NCBI RefSeq assembly: GCF_910592395.1
Contig: NC_088324.1
Coordinates: 6,662,953 to 6,726,952, forward strand
DNA: 64,000 nucleotides
Reading direction: 5' to 3'
Source of the DNA: Lineus longissimus
Taxonomy: Eukaryota; Nemertea; Pilidiophora; Heteronemertea; Lineidae
Shown here piece after piece: positions 33,601 through 45,821 of the stretch (the stretch's first letter is position 1; each line of letters opens with the position of its first letter). The notes beneath the pieces are model-generated. The model saw nothing but the letters and a program-made list of their open reading frames with translations. It ran no database searches and was not told the DNA's origin. A program made the translations under genes and the position numbers.

Positions 33601-36600
33601 CATTAAGCAGCCAACCATGTTCAATCGCATGTTCGCAATCGAGGACGTTGCGCAATCGTGCAGTTACACTATAGCTGTTGTGACGTCTTTGTAGTCTAGA
33701 ACTTGCAACTTCATCATCCTCATCAGTGTCCATACCAATGGGAGTTGAGAGTATGAACACAAGATACAACAGATTTTTTCGAATTTTCGCATTGGGCATT
33801 ATCTCCAGCGGGAAAAGCTCTGTCCTGAAGCTTATAGGCCTGCATGTTCCATAAACCTACCTGTACATATTACATCACGGCAATAATCGAGTCAAACAGA
33901 CCACACTCATGGGGACATCAAGCCTGGCTGAAAATTGATTAGGCCAAGTTGACGCTACTGCCTACCCCAGGATCTAATGCTTACCTGATTTCTTCCATTG
34001 TGGGCCTCAAATTGGTTTTGGCTGTGAACTAGGTCAAAGACCGATAAAATCCGAACTTACTGTATATAGTAACTGGCTTCAGGCCACTTCGGGTCACTTT
34101 AGCCCAATGGTAATAGGAAGGTTTCGCACCGTTACGAACTACGAAAACCGAGCACGAAAATCGAAAGAAGACGAAGAAATATTCTCATAGGGGAGCAAAA
34201 TCTAAAGTCTTCTCCTGCTTGTTGGCTGGGGAAGCCTAATGTAACGAAGAATTAGACATATCTTTATTATAATACTGCATTAAAATCAATAGCCTTCACC
34301 AGCCAACAAGCTTAATTAAAAACATCACCTTACAACCGGAAAGCAACTATCACTTACATGTTTACCATCACGTGACCAGCTCAATTTTTATCATTTTTAT
34401 CTCGTAGCCTATCTGGAAATGCGAAGTACGTTGAGTCTCTAGTTTTTGGGAAAGTGCTTCAGTTTAATGATAAGCACGCATCTGCATCTTTACCTTATAT
34501 AAATACATTCAAATACAAACAGATTACAATTACCTTTAATATAAGATTCCTTCGGGACAAGCTTGCCCAAAAGTGGGTATGTTTCTGTACTGATGTAGAA
34601 AGAATTTGCGTAGGAAATCACCAAAATCAGCTAGTGAAGATTGGTGTGTGGCACAGGGATACCTCTAAACATATCAATGTGCGATACATTTTTCACTTTT
34701 ACATCGGCTATCAGTCGATTGTCAGTCGCAAATGTTGGCAGCATTTTGCTGTTACAATTACCAGGAATAAGTCTACTCCTAAGCCCCATGTCAAACTTTA
34801 TAGGAACGGGAACCTCTCAAGAATGACCAAGTGTAAGCGATATAAAGAAAAGCATAAGTGGAGAAAGGTTTCATTTTTGGGTAAATTCATTCAAATGAAT
34901 CAAATGTCGAATTTTAGGTTTTACCCAACTATAGCGACAAAACTTGATATTTTGAGGAGCAAAAAAAGAGGTAGGTTGGTCAACTCGTTAAATATCTGAG
35001 CCTGAGGGCTTCACCACCACTTTGAAGACGAGTTTATTATTTTCATATTATGCACTGGTCCGACTAGGAATTTTAGGATATTATTGTGCTGGGAGACGTA
35101 GTAGACGCACTGCCAGTGTATTTTTATGTGTTCAAGCAATTACAAGTTATGTCATCTGCCACCGAGGTTGTTTGGGGCTCTCCCCGATTCGCCAAGCAAA
35201 AAGGAAACATCTATATCTACAGCAAGACGTCACAGCGTAGATATATGGCTCCATGCAGCGCCTTACTAGTGCATCGGTCCTCATGGAGAGGATCGACGCA
35301 TGGAGGGCTGTCTCGGTTCAAATCGGAGTCAACATCGGAATAGCATGATAATTCGGGCGGATTTGGAATTTTTCCTTTTTTTGTGAAATTTGTCGATGGA
35401 AACAACTTTATAGAGGTGACTGGGCAGCCGACAGCTTGGGAATACTGCCCTTACTAATACCAACGGTCCTTCGAACAAGCATATTTCGGCTCAAATTTAA
35501 ATATTAGCTTCTTGTCTCCTCCAATAATGAACTTTGGAATAGATTTATAGTACAATTTGAGAAATATTGGCATCTGTTCAACAAGATAGCTGCCGAAACA
35601 TCAGCATTAGTTGCAGCGAACATATGCCGAACAGGGTATATTGCAAAAGCTTTCTTCATTCTTGATATTGTGCTGCTCGAGGGGAAATTGCTGAAAACAA
35701 TGCATAGGCCTATTCGTGAATGTGGCAGTTGTCTTTATGTCTATAAACACTTCGATAGCTTTTTCAAGTAATAAAAGCTTAATAGCTATCAAGATCAGAG
35801 TTCAATATATTTACAGCAATATAGTAATACACTGTTGGGCAAAATGGTTGTCACCCCTGCGATGGCATATATGATTTCATATCCATTTCTAATTTATTTT
35901 GATACGGTAAACATTAATGAGTGGAAACTTTGCAGTTGTACACACATGGTATTAGCGGGTGTTTTTGGACCACAAACTTGCACATGTTTGCCATCAATTG
36001 CTTATTAATTGACATTTTATCTACGGAGGATCATCAGGGACCTTAACTATGGAAAACATCTTTGTCATTGTTTCACTCTTTTCTCTCCATCTGACCAGAT
36101 TTGATTGTTCAAATTGATAGGAATTGCACAATTGGGTAATTTCTCACTGCTTGTATACCTGATATCGCGTATTGCCCCCACGGGCTGAAATGAGCGCTGC
36201 AATTCGTCGGGACATGCTTGTAACGAGGCTTTGTATCCTTCGTTGGGGGATTTCGCCCCAAATACGGACAATTGCATCACCAAGGTCGGCAAGGTTCTGA
36301 GGCTGAGGGTCCAAATTTTCGAGTTCTCTGCCGATATGGTCCCACAGGTGCTCTATGGGTTCATATCCGGGCTGTAAGGAGGCCAGTCCAGACGGTTGAC
36401 GTCTTGTTCGTGCAAGAAATTGTTCACTATTGCTGCTCTGTGGGGGTCTGGCGTTGTCGTCTGCAGGTGTCCAGTTGTTGCCGAAGTGGGCCCTTGCTTC
36501 TGGCAGCACGTGATCTCGGAGGATCTCCAAGTAGAGGAGACCGTTTACATTTTGCTCTGGGACGCGGACTACAGTTTTTCCATGATAATAATGGCGCCCC

Positions 36601-37898
36601 AGATATGGACTGAACCACCTCCAAATGGAACACGCAGGGCTACACAGTCTTCCCGAAGCTGCTCGCCTGGTAATCGACGAACTCCGACCCTGCCATCAAC
36701 GCGGAACAGCAAGAAACGGGAATCGTCACCAAAGACGATCTGGTGCAACATTTCGTCCGGCACGTCAGCATGCGCTCTCGCCCACAGAAGCCGTCGACGT
36801 TTTGCCGCATCTGTCAATTTTGGACAGACTACCTGCCTTCTTGCATGATACCCGGCAGCAATCAGCCTACGGTTTACCGTTGTCCGACTAGCGTCAATAT
36901 TATCCAGGTTGTGCCAGTCATTGCGCAGCTGTGTCGTCGTTTTCTTACGATCTGCACGGCAACGACGCAAGAGATGACGGTCGTCTCTTTCATTAGAGAT
37001 GCGAGGTCGACCAGTAGATCTCCGAACGTTACCATTACCGCCCTGTCGCCACTTCGAAATCCACCTTTGCACCGTCCTTTTCGAAAGTCCCATTACTTCG
37101 GCGATGGCGCCGGGACCTTGCCCGCTGCGCAACCTTCCAATGGCCTCCCCTCGCTGAATTTGGCTGTATTGGCCGGGAATGACAAGTTCTCCATTTGCTG
37201 GTCAAGAAAATCTAACAGGATTGCGTTGGTTTACCAGGAGAATGCACGAACACCTAGTCGGCTGTGGACTAGGCATAGGACCGAAAGGACATGGTCAGCA
37301 GAAACACTCCTTTTATAGTGTCTTATTACATCACACGACTGCCATACCCTGTGACGAAATTGAATTAGGTCACTCATGTCAATTTCAATCTAAGAATGGA
37401 AGAAATCTGACCATGATTGTGGAGAAATATGGATATAAACCTGAAACTCACAATTTTCTTTAGGGGTGACAACCATTTTGCCCAACAGTGCATGTCTATA
37501 GTATGAGAAGTTCCTTATATGTAAATTGTCGATCAGACGAATGCTAAGCCAGCTATGTGCCAAAGTATAAACCAGGCACAAGACCAATGATACTGGGTAA
37601 AGGACGTTTTGTTAATGCTTTCCACTCTTCCGTAGCATTCCTGTTCACCAAACAAGGTACAGTGCACGAAACTTTACAAGAATTAGTAGTTGTGGAACAT
37701 ATTCGATCTAAGCTTGATTGTACCAGAGAATGCTTGAGACAATTCATGACTAGTGAGGCAGAAAAGTGTCTCGGGTTCCTTTACGAAGTCAGAAGAACCA
37801 GTTGTGCGGTTTACAACGTATTTGTGTCGATCTCATCTTTAAATAATTATGGAGCGATAACAACCAGGTATCAACGACAGGAATTTGCATGTACCTAA
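30604..37898 (+). CDS. Secreted jellyroll (LamG-like) + PAN/apple protein, unit 4
   Basis: Exons 30604-30778, 31086-31128, 34408-34970, 37636-37898; 347 residues, phases consistent, no lesion. The signal segment reads CLIVASVMISLSYVMCICV. Jellyroll motifs: FGKVLQFND, CFCTDVERICVG, CWQHFAVTI, VKLYRNGNLS, FLGKFIQMNQ. The PAN exon has the five Cys. The region before the micro-exon is shortened but keeps CTAAT about 14 nt before the acceptor AG as a possible branch site. Intron 2 is enlarged by pogo-B with a nested LINE, intron 3 by a Tc1-type element. Secreted recognition role is inferred from the domains only. Confidence 0.72.
31790..32872 (-). mobile_element. LINE fragment (CR1/Jockey-type) with 5' inversion
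   Basis: 31790-32755 is in - orientation and ends at its 3' side in an AAAT-type tail (TTTTATTTATTTATTTATT on the + strand). 32757-32872 is in + orientation and encodes an upstream part of the same protein. The head-to-head arrangement is the mark of twin priming in target-primed reverse transcription. Inserted into pogo-B, so younger than it. Confidence 0.78.
31970..32872 (-). pseudogene. LINE reverse transcriptase fragment
   Basis: The - strand part (32755-31970, 261 codons open) has late RT and thumb motifs: KRWGMTFSPSKCMVMS, VDKFKDLGIVFSSDLSWSSHV, LYKSLVRSRLEYG, LERVQRRVTRHILG, LLPLSYRREIKDL, PKLWNSLPVQL. The + strand part (32757-32872) reads FTAVEVKSVLNRLVKTKACG and PDRVS, an early RT motif. 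The catalytic FADD box and about 200 residues between the two parts are missing. Confidence 0.78.
35830..37490 (-). mobile_element. Tc1-type transposon in intron 3 of unit 4
   Basis: A 29-bp inverted repeat, perfect over CACTGTTGGGCAAAATGGTT, lies at 35830-35858 and 37462-37490. TA precedes the left end; the right flank reads CA, a mutated duplication shared with U5. U1 and U2 show the empty site (ATAGTAATATGTCTA). 1661 bp. Confidence 0.88.
36144..37195 (-). pseudogene. Tc1-type transposase, unit 4 (broken)
   Basis: Two pieces on the - strand: helix-turn-helix and first Asp (37132-36569; SKRTVQRWISKW, IVFGDDSRF) and the C-terminal half (36530-36144; DDNARPP, EPIEHLWDHIGREL). They are split by a frameshift at about 36590 (ATAATAATGG against ATAATGAATGG in U5). 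The segment after DNARP is out of frame up to IEHLWD, as in U5. N-terminal codons upstream of the first Met also align (QYSQIQRGEAIGRW). Confidence 0.8.
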
Positions 37899-38136
37899 AG
37901 TAATAGAGCTCGCTATCTAAGGAACAAAGCAAGATATTACATTTTCATTGAAAAAACATTGTTGTAAATCATCTGACCCATCTTCTCTGAAAATGGCATG
38001 ACGATACCACTGATAATAAGAGAGTTGCGAGCTAACGACTGAGATAAACAAAAGACAAGGTAGCTCATCAACGTCGTACAAATTAGTTACGTGACTGAAA
38101 AATCTAACCCACTTGTACAACTTAACACATTACCAA
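37899..38136. other. Spacer between units 4 and 5
   Basis: Uninterrupted spacer, near-identical to the one after U2. No coding sequence. Confidence 0.5.
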
Positions 38137-38984
38137 TTATCCCTGAAAGTAAAAGCTCTCCGCCATGCAGGGTGAATCCCCTCTACAGGTAACTATGCAG
38201 CGACGTCAAGCCGATATCAACTACAGGAATTTTGAAAATAAATCACAGCGAGTGGAACTGCAAAATGATAATATGCTCCTTGGATGTCTGTACGGAAAGT
38301 TCGGGAGTCAAGGGGAAAAGGAAATGGGAAAAGCGTAATGCTGAAAGTATAAATCGCTTGAAATCTGCGGTTTTTTTTGGTTGATACGTTTGATAACAAG
38401 TTAGACCTGTAAGAAAGGCAAACTAATGAAGAAAAACGCCGACTCATATAACGCATGAGACGATTATAATGACGCAATTAGTCACAAACAGCTCAATATT
38501 GATGACTCATCGGAAGACTTTAATAATCTATATCGCAAATGATGACTTGGATATTTGTACAAATTTTGACTTTCGCTCTCATAAATTAATGATATGTACC
38601 CCACACACACAAACAACGAGAGCATTGCTGTAAATACAATTGAAAGTTATTCCAAATTGTGATCATTGAAATTACAGGTGATAAAGATTGATACCTTTTT
38701 TATTGGCCACCCGATATATCATTTCAAACTCAATCTATACTTTCCACTCAAGCAAAAAATGATTTATTAATAACAAAGACACAAGAAACATTTTGTTTCT
38801 CATAGCGAGAACTCGATCAATATAATATATAGATATTAAACGTATTGACTTCATATAGTTCATATAATGTAATATTACAACGGCGAATTCAAAGCAAAAC
38901 TGGACATCTCATCGTTATTTTCCAAATGGTTCAAGGCACGATGTCGGATTCGACTTGGTACGTACAAGAGTCAGACGACCGATT
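38137..38984 (+). promoter_or_regulatory. Unit 5 leader region
   Basis: Full leader with the CCGCCATGC ATG, CTACAG|GTAACT, the inverted repeat AGAAACATTTTGTTTCT and the AT-rich stretch. Near exon 1 it shares ACGTACAAGAGTCAGACGACC with U7 only. Confidence 0.38.
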
Positions 38985-41900
38985 ATGACAGTTGACCGGA
39001 ATCATGGCATAGATTCCAAAAACGTGCTGTTAATTGACTTCAACTTTTGTTGGTGTTTGATAGTCGCATCAGTGATGATTTCGTGGTCATACTTTATGTG
39101 CATTTGTGTGCTTATAACACTTAATATAGGAGGTGTGACTGCTGGCTCTCCCCCGAAAGGTAAGACAGAGACCACGATATAAGGGCATTGTTGTTCCCAA
39201 CAAGTTAGTCAGTGATTTGGCTTTAACTTACGAACATAACGTGAAGTCATAATACATGCTATATTCGTGACCTAACATGTTTGAACAACTGGCCTCGGCC
39301 TAGAACACCGATGATGGGCCAGACGAACATGTGTTAATGCTGAAAGATGAAATGCTTGTGACCACGTACGGGGGGGGGGGCTGTTCTTAATTTCAGTCAT
39401 TATAGTTGAAGTATTCGCTGGAAGAAACTGTCGTTTATGGGTTCTAGAACTTGATTCACAAACGCTTATTAGAAATATTACAAATACTAATGTTATTATA
39501 ATATGATTGTTAGCTCTTCTGGATTACAAGCTTGATGGATCTGATCCGGATATACGGTTTGTATATCACAGCACATATACAGTAAGTAGTTTGAATTTTA
39601 TCGGTCTTTTCGCAAGTTAGGCCAAACCTTATTAAAGTGTGCGTAATGGGTACAAGAGGGGTGTTCAAAGCACACACTACCGCAAGGAATATCATGACAC
39701 GATCAGGACAGATTGTCCTGTCATACGATAATGTTTAATTCATGTCATTTGAAAATGACATGAGTAAGCCAGAGTTTGAAGAAAGCATTGATGCATTCTG
39801 ATTTGAATGATTTGAATGGGCCTAGATCAGTAGATGACTGACGAACACTAAAGCTGACCTGTCCGAAATTACACTTTATTTCCAATCATGAAAAATTCAG
39901 TACATTCGGTTTTTGAAAATGTCCTTTTCTAAATCAATTCTCATTACTTTTAAGGTACATTCAGATTTCGAAGAAAGCATTGATGCATTCTGATTTGAAT
40001 GATTTGAATGGGCCTAGATCAGTAGATGACTGACCAACACTAAAGCTGACCTGTCCGAAATTACACTTTATTTCCAATCATGAAAAATTCAGTACATTCG
40101 GTTTTTGAAAATGTCCTTTTCTAAATCAATTCTCATTACTTTTAAGGTACATTCAGATTTCAGACTATAGGAACAGTGGAATTATAAGGCATCACCTGGA
40201 TCATCATTCTCAAGGTCATCAAAATCAATCTCATTGTCCTCAGCATCTTCATCTTCGAGAAGGTCATTAGTAATATATTTCTGTACTCCCCGTTTTCATT
40301 CGGGACGAGTCCGGCTACCTGAAAGGCACGTGCTGTGAATTCAGGAGGGACGTCATCGGAAGCTCGGCTATGTAGAACAGATGGAAGGGGTATTCTGGGA
40401 CAAGTGCCATCGGCTGCAGTATTTGCATGCTTCCAGTCTTTCCAGCGGCGCTGACGTGAGCTTTAAATGCCCTCATAATGGTCAAGTCCAAAGGTTGACT
40501 CATAGATGTGCACCGCGCGGGAATGTTATCAAGGAGCACACCAGCTTCTACAATAGGGGCACAGAATTCATCAGCCAAGTGAGGTCTAAACCGATCTAAG
40601 AGTAAAAGCCTTGTATTTCGTTCAAATTCAGTAATGAAAAGAAAAAAGACTTCATCAAGCCAATGTTGGAGTGTGTCATGATTCTCCAACCCTGACCGTG
40701 ATGAAGTGACACGGACATTTTCAGGAATGCTTTCAAGTCCACGAATTTCTCGTATGAAGCCTGGTTCTCTGAACACAACATGGATTGGCATTTTTTCCCC
40801 ACTAGATCGAATTGTCAACGCAACGGTGCATCCTAATTTAGAATTGCCCCTTGAAGTTTTAACGTCAACATCCCCCTGTCCCGGAGTAGCTGCCGTATAC
40901 ATGGGCAGAAAGTCCAACTGAAAAAGAGTTTCATTCATATTGTAAATTGTATGTTGCCTCACTGTGTCCCTGACGTTTCCTTGAAATCGGCGGACACGCT
41001 CATTAGCGTCTGCTGGAATCGAAGTGGTGTTTCTTGTCTTGCGTCGAAATACAATACGTTTCCGTATCAAGAAATCGCTGATCCATCCTGAAGAGCACTG
41101 AAAAAGAGACCGTTCCGGTCGGTTCAAAAGGTAGTTGTCTCTATCATCACCTGGAAGCTCATCACACCAGCGGTGAAATTCCAGCTCGGCAGCATGGACC
41201 CGATCAACTCTGGATACGGGGAGGGCAAGACGAGAAATTCGAGAAATCGGTTGTAAACCTGCTCCTCCACTTGTGGCCACCATCCGTCGTGGTCGCTTCT
41301 GACCCTGCTACTTTGAGCATTGTTCTCGGTCTGCTCCATTAACATTTCCCGATTTGCTATCCATCTTCGCAATGACGTAACTGCAAACCCGAAGCGTCTG
41401 GCATACTCTGCCACATTAAGCAGCCAACCATGTTCAATCGCATGTTCGCAATCGAGGACGTGGCGCAATCGTACAGTTACACTATAGCTGTTGTGACGTC
41501 TTGGTAGTCTTGGACTATCAACTTCATCATCCTCATCAGTGTCCATACCAATGGCAGTTGAGAGTATGAACACAAGATACAACATATGTTTTCGAATGTT
41601 CGCATTGGGCATTATCTCCAGCTGGAAAAGGTATGTCCTGAAGCTCATAGGCCTGCATGTACCATAAACCTACCTGTACTTATTACATCACGGCAATAAT
41701 CGAGTCAAACAGTCCACACGCATGGGAACATCAAGCCTGGCTGAAAATTGATAAGGCCAAGTTGACGCTACTCCAGGATCTAATGCTTACCTGATTTCTC
41801 CCATTATGGGCCGCAAATTGGTTTTCGCTGTAAACTAGTCCGAAGACCGATAAAATCCGAACTTACTGTATATACTAACTGGCTTGAGGCCACTTCGGGT

Positions 41901-44900
41901 CACTTTAGCCCATTGGTAATAGGAAGGTTTCGCACCGTTACGAACTACGAAAACCGAGCACGAAAATCGAAAGAAGACGAAGAAATATTCTCATAGGGGA
42001 GCAAAATCTAAAGTCTTCTCCTGCTTGTTGGCTGGGGAAGCTTAATGTAACGAAGAATTGGAAATAGTTTTATTATAATAGTGGATAAAAATCAATAGTC
42101 TTCACCAGCCAACAAGCTTAATCAACAACATTACCTAACATCCGGAAAGCAACTATCACTGACATGTTTGCCATCACGTGACCAGTTCAATTTCTATCAT
42201 TTTTATTTCGTAGCCTATCTGGAAATGCGAAGTACGTCATGTCTCTAGTTTTTGGGAAAGTGCTTCAGTTTAATGATAAGCACGCATCTGCAACTCTACC
42301 TTATATAAATACATTCAAATACAAACATATTACAATTACCTTTTATATAAGATTCCTTCAGGGCAAGCTTGTCCAAAACTGGGTATGTTTCTGTACTGAT
42401 GTAGAAAGAATTTGCGTAGGAAATAACCAAAATCAGCTAGTGAGGATTGGTGTGTGGCACAGGGATACCTCTAAACAGATCAATGTGCGATACATTTTTC
42501 ACTTTTACATCGGCTATCAGTCGATTGTCAGTCGCAAATGTTGGCAGCATATTGCTGTTACAATTACCAGGAATAAGTCTACTCCTAAGCCCCATGTCAA
42601 ACTTTATAGGAACGGGAACCTCTTAAGAATGACAGAGTATAAGCGATATAAAAAAAAGCATGTGTGGAGAAAGATTTCAGGTTTTGGTAGATTCATTCGA
42701 ATGAATCAAATGTCGAATTTTAGGTTTTACCCAACTATAGCGACAAAACTTGATATTTTGAGGAGCAAAAAAAGAGGTAGGTTGGTCAACTCGTTAAATA
42801 TCTGAGCCTGAGGGCTTCACCACCACTCTGAAGACGAGTTTATTATTTTCATATGATACACTGGTCCGACTGGGAATTTTAGGATATTATTGTGCTGGGA
42901 GACGTAGTAGACGCACTGCCAGTGTATTTTTATGTGTTCAAGCAATTACAAGTTATGTCATCTGCCACCGAGGTTGTTTGGGGCTCTCCCCGATTCGCCA
43001 AGCAAAAAGGAAACATCTATATCTACAGCAAGACGTCACAGCGTAGATATATGGCTCCATGCAGCGCCTTACTAGTGCATCGGTCCTCATGGAGAGGATC
43101 GACGCATGGAGGGCTGACTCGGTTCAAATCGGAGTCAACATCGGAATAGCATGATAATTCGGGCGGATTTGGAATTTTTCCTTTTTTTGTGAAATTTGTC
43201 GATGGAAACAACTTTATAGAGGTGACTGGGCAGCCGTCAGCTTGGGAATACTGCCCTTACTAATACCAACAGTCCTTCAAACAAGCATATTTCGGCTCAA
43301 ATTTAAATATTAGCTTCTTGTCTCCTCCAATAATGAACTTTGGAATAGCTTTATAGTACAATTTGAGAAATATTGGCATCTGTTCAACAAGATAGCTGCC
43401 GAAACATGAGCATTAGTTGCAGCGAACATATGCCGAACAGGGTATATCGCAAAAGCTTTCTTTATTCTTGATATTGTGCTGCTCGAGGGGAAATTGCTGA
43501 AAACAATGCATAGGCCTATTCGTGAATGTGGCAGTTGTCTTTATGTCTAAAACACCTCGAGAGCTTTTTCAAGTAATAAAAGCTTAATAGCTATCCAGAT
43601 CAGAGTTCAATATATTTACAGCAATATAGTTATACACTGTTGGGCAAAATGGTTGTCACCCCTGCGATGGCATATATGATTGCATAATCATTTCTAATTT
43701 ATTTTGATACGGTAAACATTAATGAGTGGAAACTTTGCAGTTGTACACACATGGTATTAGCGGATGTTTTTGGACCACAAACTTGCACATGTTTGCCATC
43801 AATTGCTTATTAATTGACATTTTATCTACGGAGGCTCATCAGGGACCTTAACTATGGAAAACATCTTTGTCATTGTTTCACTCTTTTCTCTCCATCTGAC
43901 CAGATTTGATTGTTCAAATTGATAGGAATTGCACAATTGGGTAATTTCTCACTGCTTGCATACCTAATATCGCGTATTGCCCCCACGGGCTGAAATGAGC
44001 GCTGCAATTCGTCGGGACATGCTTGTAACGAGGCTTTGTATCCTTCGTTGGGGGATTTCGCCCCAAATACGGATAATTGCATCACCAAGGTCGGCAAGGT
44101 TCTGAGGCTGAGGGTCCAAATTTTCGAGTTCTCTGCCGATATGGTCCCACAGGTGCTCTATGGGTTCATATCCGGGCTGTAAGGAGGCCAGTCCAGACGG
44201 TTGACGTATTGTTCGTGCAAGAAATTGTTCACTATTGCTGCTCCGTGGGGGTCTGGCTATGTCGTCTGCAGGTGTCCAGTTGTTGCCGAAGTGGGCCCTT
44301 GCTTCTGGCAGCACGTGATCTCGGAGGATCTCCAAGTAGAGGAGACCGTTTACATTTTGCTCTAGGACGCGGACTGCAGTTTTTCCATGATAATGAATGG
44401 CGCCCCAGATATGGACTGAACCACCTCCAAATGGAACACGCAGGGCTACACAGTCTTCCCGAAGCTGCTCGCCTGGTAATCGACGAACTCTGACCCTGCC
44501 ATCAACGCGGAACAGCAAGAAACGGGAATCGTCACCAAAGACGATGTGGCGCCACATTTCGTCCGGCACGTCAGCATGCGCTCTCGCCCACAGAAGCCGT
44601 CGACGTTTTGCCGCATCTGTCAGTTTTGGACAGACTACCTGCCTTCTTGCATGATACCCGGCAGCAATCAGCCTACGGTTTACTGTTGTCCGACTAGCGT
44701 CAACATTATCCAGGTTGTGCCAGTCATTGCGCAGCTGTGTCGTCGTTTTCTTACGATCTGCACGGCAACGAAGCAAGAGATGACGGTCGTCTCTTTCATT
44801 AGAGATGCGAGGTCGACCAGTAGATCTCCGAACGTTAACATTACCGTCCTGTCGCCACTTCGAAATCCACCTTTGCACCGTCCTTTTCGAAAGTCCCATT

Positions 44901-45704
44901 ACTTCGGCGATGGCGCCAGGACCTTGCCCGCTGCGCCACCTTCCAATGGCCTCCCCTCGCTGAATTTGGCTGTATTGGCCGGGAATGACAAGTTCTCCAT
45001 TTGCTGGTCAAGAAAATCTAATAGGATTGCGTTGGTTAACCAGGAGAATGCACGAACACCTAGTCGGCTGTGGACTAGGCATAGGAACGAAAGGACATGG
45101 TCAGCAGAAACACTCCTTTTATAGTGTCTTATTACATCACACGACTGCCATACCATGTGACGAAATTGAATTAGGTCACTCATGTCAATTTCAATCTAAG
45201 AATGGAAGAAATCTGACCATGATTGTGGAGAAATATGGATATAAACCTGAAACTCACAATTTTCTATAGGGGTGACAACCATTTTGCCCAACAGTGCATG
45301 TCTATAGTATGAGAAGTTCCTTATATGTAAATTGTCGATCAGACGAATGCTAAGCCAGCTATGTGCCAAAGTATAAACCAGGCACAAGACCAATGATACT
45401 GGGTTAAGGAAGTTTTGTTAATGCTTTCCACTCTTCCGTAGCATTCTTGTTCACCAAACAAGGTACAGTGCACGAAACTTTACAAGAATTAGTAGTTGTG
45501 GAACATATTCGATCTAAGCTTGATTGTACCAGAGAATGCTTGAGACAATTCATGACTGGTGAGGCAGAAAAGTGTCTCGGGTTCCTTTACGAAGTCAGAA
45601 GAACCAGTTGTGCGGTTTACAACGTATTTGTGTCGATCTCATCTTTAAATAATTATGGAGCGACAACAACCAGGTATCAACGACAGGAATTTGCATGTAC
45701 CTAA
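38985..45704 (+). CDS. Secreted jellyroll (LamG-like) + PAN/apple protein, unit 5
   Basis: Exons 38985-39159, 39514-39556, 42214-42776, 45442-45704; 347 residues, phases 1, 2, 1 consistent, no lesion. Exon 1 has the long form MTVDRNHGIDSK before the hydrophobic segment. Exon 3 differs from U4 in several replacements (FLQGKLVQNW, MTEYKRYKKKHVWRKISGFG). The PAN exon has the five Cys. A branch-like TACTAAT lies about 26 nt before the micro-exon. Intron 2 carries pogo-B with a 192-bp tandem duplication, intron 3 a Tc1-type element. Confidence 0.75.
39778..40161. repeat. 192-bp direct duplication inside pogo-B of unit 5
   Basis: GAAGAAAGCATTGATGCATT starts at 39778 and again at 39970; both copies run to CATTCAGATTTC. 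U7 has a single copy, so the duplication is recent. Confidence 0.85.
40315..41648 (-). pseudogene. pogo-B transposase relic, unit 5 (best preserved copy)
   Basis: On the - strand the psq-like helix-turn-helix part is open from 41648 to 41124 (YSVTVRLRHVLDCEHAIEHG, VTSLRRWIANRE). The CENP-B-type domain and DDE_1 core form one frame of 322 codons from 41283 to 40315 (HAAELEFHRW, ISDFLIRKRIVFRRKTRN, YNMNET, NSKLGCTVALTIRS, LLLLDRFRPHLADEF, CTSMSQPLDLTIMRAFKAHV). The two frames switch between NRFLEF and LPVSRVDR, so one frameshift splits the gene in every copy. The first catalytic Asp position reads Asn. A role in host regulation is not supported; it is carried passively in the intron, antisense to the host gene. 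Confidence 0.78.
43635..45296 (-). mobile_element. Tc1-type transposon in intron 3 of unit 5
   Basis: Inverted repeats at 43635-43663 and 45268-45296, TA on the left and CA on the right as in U4. 1662 bp. The shared mutated flank shows it was copied with the unit. Confidence 0.88.
43964..44995 (-). pseudogene. Tc1-type transposase, unit 5 (long open frame, scrambled segment)
   Basis: A 311-codon frame runs 44899-43964 on the - strand; alignment-like residues continue upstream to about 44995 (QYSQIQRGEAIGRW). Order: paired-like helix-turn-helix (SKRTVQRWISKW), second HTH region (GRPRISNERDDRHLLLRC), core with VFGDDSRFLL, SVHIWGAI, LYLEILRDHVLP, DD(I)ARPP and PIEHLWDHIGREL. Between ARPP and PIEHLW the frame is wrong: the +1 frame reads DWPPYSPDMNP there. 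One extra C in the CCCCC run and one lost C before ATAGAG compensate each other. Asp-Asp-Glu spacing in the corrected reading is 34, the Tc1 type. Likely inactive. Confidence 0.8.
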
Positions 45705-45821
45705 AGTAATAGAGCTCGCTATTTAAGGGACAAAGCAAGATATTACATTTTCATTGAAAAAAAATTGTTGTAAATCATCTGACCCATCTTTTCTGAAAAT
45801 GGCATGACGATAGCACTGATA

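Larger units (their letters stand above)
31590..33799 (-). pseudogene. pogo-B transposase relic, unit 4
   Basis: Fragments on the - strand: N-terminal helix-turn-helix (33799-33392), CENP-B-type domain through YNMNET (33507-33055), start of the DDE core (33122-32873) and, beyond the LINE, a LLLLDQFRPHLADEF piece (31784-31590) with a small internal duplication (LLLLDLLLLD). Dead. Confidence 0.7.
31152..34062 (-). mobile_element. pogo-B transposon in intron 2 of unit 4, split by a LINE
   Basis: CAGTAAGT (31152) and ACTTACTG (34062) ends at the same site as in U1. The core is interrupted at TCATGATT (31790) by a LINE and resumes at TCTCCCACC (32873). Two internal deletions near 31525-31590 remove the 3' part of the transposase. 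Confidence 0.78.
34983..37635. other. Intron 3 of unit 4 outside the Tc1 element
   Basis: Shorter than in U1: GGGAGACGTAGTAGACGCACTGCC shows a deletion joining two parts of the intron. An 85-codon frame at 35086-35343 is open in U4, U5 and U7 but broken in U1 and U6; not called as a gene. Exon 4 acceptor CTCTTCCGTAG at the end. Confidence 0.4.
39580..41868 (-). mobile_element. pogo-B transposon in intron 2 of unit 5
   Basis: Ends CAGTAAGT (39580) and ACTTACTG (41868), TA on both sides. Longest copy without a nested insertion; it includes a 192-bp internal tandem duplication. Confidence 0.8.

Noticed and set aside
35134-35162. Possible 29-nt symmetrical exon (CAATTACAAG...CCGAG) between jellyroll and PAN exons
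   Set aside because: Phase would fit, but unit 3 second half lacks it and the acceptor is weak. Only transcripts could support it.
35086-35343. 85-codon + strand frame in intron 3 of U4, U5, U7
   Set aside because: Broken in U1 and U6 by indels and not in phase with exon borders; no family resemblance.
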